Assembly (NCBI RefSeq): GCF_009762775.1
Contig: NZ_CP046401.1
Span: forward strand, 1,364,001 to 1,428,000
Direction: 5' to 3'
Source: Maribellus comscasis
Lineage (GTDB): Bacteria > Bacteroidota > Bacteroidia > Bacteroidales > Prolixibacteraceae
DNA length: 64,000 bases
Each line of letters begins with the position of its first letter. Within the stretch, counting starts at the first letter, position 1. The notes beneath the pieces are model-generated. The model saw only the letters and a program-made list of their open reading frames with translations. It ran no database searches and was not told the DNA's origin. This document shows positions 62,770 to 64,000 of this stretch, piece after piece. A program made the position numbers and the translations under genes.

Positions 62770-64000
62770 TTACGCCTTTATATCATAAACCAGCAACACA
62801 CTTCCATGCCGGATAAATAACATTTTATTGTAAATGGAAGGATGTGCCCAATGCGGACCTTCGCCATCTTCTACCTGGAAGGTACTGATTACCTTCAGTT
62901 CTGAGGCATCGGGTTTTACCAGCGCCACATGTCCCCTTCGTTCTTCATAAAAATACAGCATACCGTCGGCTGAAATAACTGAACCTTTGGTTTCCCAGTT
63001 GGTTTCCCAGTTGGTTTTGCCGGTTTCCCAGTCAACCGATGCCCAGTTGCCCCTGGTATTGTCGGTCATGGTTGAGCCGTAAATTGTTCCATCAAGTAAA
63101 ACCAGACCACCATGATGTGTATCGAGGATATTGTTTCGCCATTTCAGGGAAATCGATTTTGCATCATCAGACAACTTCAGAAGTAAACCCGGTTGTTCAT
63201 TGCCATAGGTAATAAAAATTTCGCCCTTACTAAAAAGAGGAATATTGGCCGCTTCGCCACCGCCCTTTTCAATATGATATTGAATGGTATTGTAACTCCA
63301 AAGTACATCGCCGTTGGCTGCATCAAATCCCACCAGATCGCTGGAAGTTTGAACGAGCACAATTTTTTTCCCGCCCCACTCCACCAGTGATGATGAAGCA
63401 TAAGCTTTGTCGCCACCTGTACTTTTACTTTTCCAAAGCAACTCACCTGTATTTTTATCGTAGGCCACAAGCGTGGTTTTATGACCTCCGGTAACATACA
63501 AGGCAGCATTGTCGGATAAAAGCACGGATTCCACATTTCCCCAGTACATATATTTACCATCAAATTCCTTTAACGGTTCTTTTTCCCAAATAATTTCACC
63601 TCCATTGGTGCTCAAACAAACCAGTTTACCCATTCCGCCCACGAGGTAGATTCTGTCCTTTTCGACGGTTGGCGTCCCTCTTGACTCCGGATAAGCTCGC
63701 GGCCATGCCTCGCTGTATTCTTTTTCCCAAAGCAGCTCCCCTTCCATATTGTAGGCTCCAATAACATCAAGAGTATCAGATCTGAGTCCTGTTACATAAA
63801 TGACATCTTTGTATACCAACGGCTGAGACAATCCCTTACCAACATTTTCAATCTTTAATTTTAACAGCGGACCATCTGGCGGCCATGTTTTTAACAATCC
63901 TGTATCCGGGTAAATATTATCACGGGCAGGACCGCCCCATTGGGCAATTTCATTGCAGGAACCAAACAGAAGAAGTGCCGGAAACAGGGTGGAAAGAAGC
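62770..64000 (-). CDS. PQQ-type beta-propeller lipoprotein (5' end beyond the window)
   Basis: Reading the minus strand from the window edge gives about 410 codons to the stop at 62770. The visible start LFPALLLFGSC followed by NEIAQWGGPARDNIYPDTG is the end of a lipoprotein signal with its Cys. Propeller blades of the PQQ/BamB type follow: YNMEGELLWEKEYSEAWPR, LSTNGGEIIWEKEPL, YDKNTGELLWKSKSTGG, FDAANGDVLWSYNTIQ. Members fold as eight-bladed propellers, some bind PQQ, and many from this phylum are surface or periplasmic and of unknown role. A 12-bp in-frame tandem duplication gives NWETNWET near 62990-63020. A start within the window at 63897 is unlikely because the frame is open further upstream. 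Confidence 0.85.
   Translation of the reverse strand, partial: LLSTLFPALLLFGSCNEIAQWGGPARDNIYPDTGLLKTWPPDGPLLKLKIENVGKGLSQPLVYKDVIYVTGLRSDTLDVIGAYNMEGELLWEKEYSEAWPRAYPESRGTPTVEKDRIYLVGGMGKLVCLSTNGGEIIWEKEPLKEFDGKYMYWGNVESVLLSDNAALYVTGGHKTTLVAYDKNTGELLWKSKSTGGDKAYASSSLVEWGGKKIVLVQTSSDLVGFDAANGDVLWSYNTIQYHIEKGGGEAANIPLFSKGEIFITYGNEQPGLLLKLSDDAKSISLKWRNNILDTHHGGLVLLDGTIYGSTMTDNTRGNWASVDWETGKTNWETNWETKGSVISADGMLYFYEERRGHVALVKPDASELKVISTFQVEDGEGPHWAHPSIYNKMLFIRHGSVLLVYDIKA

Overview
The window looks like chromosomal DNA of a Bacteroidota bacterium, by inference close to Marinilabiliales/Prolixibacteraceae. The evidence is several promoters of the Bacteroidetes type (TTTG-N19-TAnnTTTG), a long urocanate hydratase, a DoxD-DoxA fusion, many lipoproteins with a Bacteroidetes-style SxC lipobox, LytS/LytTR signalling, DUF6261 and DUF6623 proteins, and a low-to-moderate G+C content. 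No tRNA, rRNA, CRISPR or prophage was seen.

1-12.8 kb is mostly ordinary core genome: the 5' part of alaS, an M23 peptidase, a MerR-Nif3-zinc ribbon operon, a LemA-TPM-TPM operon, hutU, and a secreted CocE/NonD hydrolase followed by a LytS/LytTR two-component pair.

12.8-30 kb is accessory. It holds a DUF6261 protein, a degenerate 41-bp-period array, a bPH_4 membrane protein, a lipoprotein hydrolase and a decayed group II intron 3' end. It then holds a compact partner-switching locus (16.8-24.0 kb): a MATE transporter fused to an RsbW-type ATPase, a stand-alone NMT1/THI5-like binding protein, a Cache-HAMP-SpoIIE phosphatase, an RsbW-like kinase, a STAS antagonist, and an ATPase-GNAT fusion. 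Beyond this lie gene debris (a hutU 3' fragment, a truncated lipoprotein, a decayed acyltransferase copy, a pentapeptide-repeat regulator that seems to have lost its HTH) and duplicated intergenic segments.

30-47.6 kb returns to stable genes: rpmE2 with a clear promoter, leader hairpin and terminator; lon; a secreted GH2 beta-galactosidase; an M81 (MlrC-like) lipoprotein; a hybrid histidine kinase; HsmA-like, exported and coiled-coil proteins; a fatty acid desaturase; and a PD40 propeller lipoprotein.

47.6-64 kb is repeat-rich. An IS982 element sits exactly at the stop codon of a DUF6623 gene. Two minisatellites follow (about 21-bp period; and 20.5-bp subunits in a 123-bp higher-order repeat), with an IS3 element carrying a -1 frameshift site and an HNH nuclease gene. 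The most striking structure is at 54.5-57.3 kb and again at 61.2-62.4 kb: chains of GC-rich hairpins about 52 bp apart, between which the first roughly 26 codons of a very-short-patch-repair endonuclease gene (vsr) recur many times on the minus strand. An IS200/IS605-type HUH transposase gene sits inside the second chain, its stop codon overlapping one of the hairpins. Between the chains are a mitochondrial-type citrate synthase and a Tat-exported molybdopterin-binding oxidoreductase subunit. The window ends inside a PQQ-type propeller lipoprotein.
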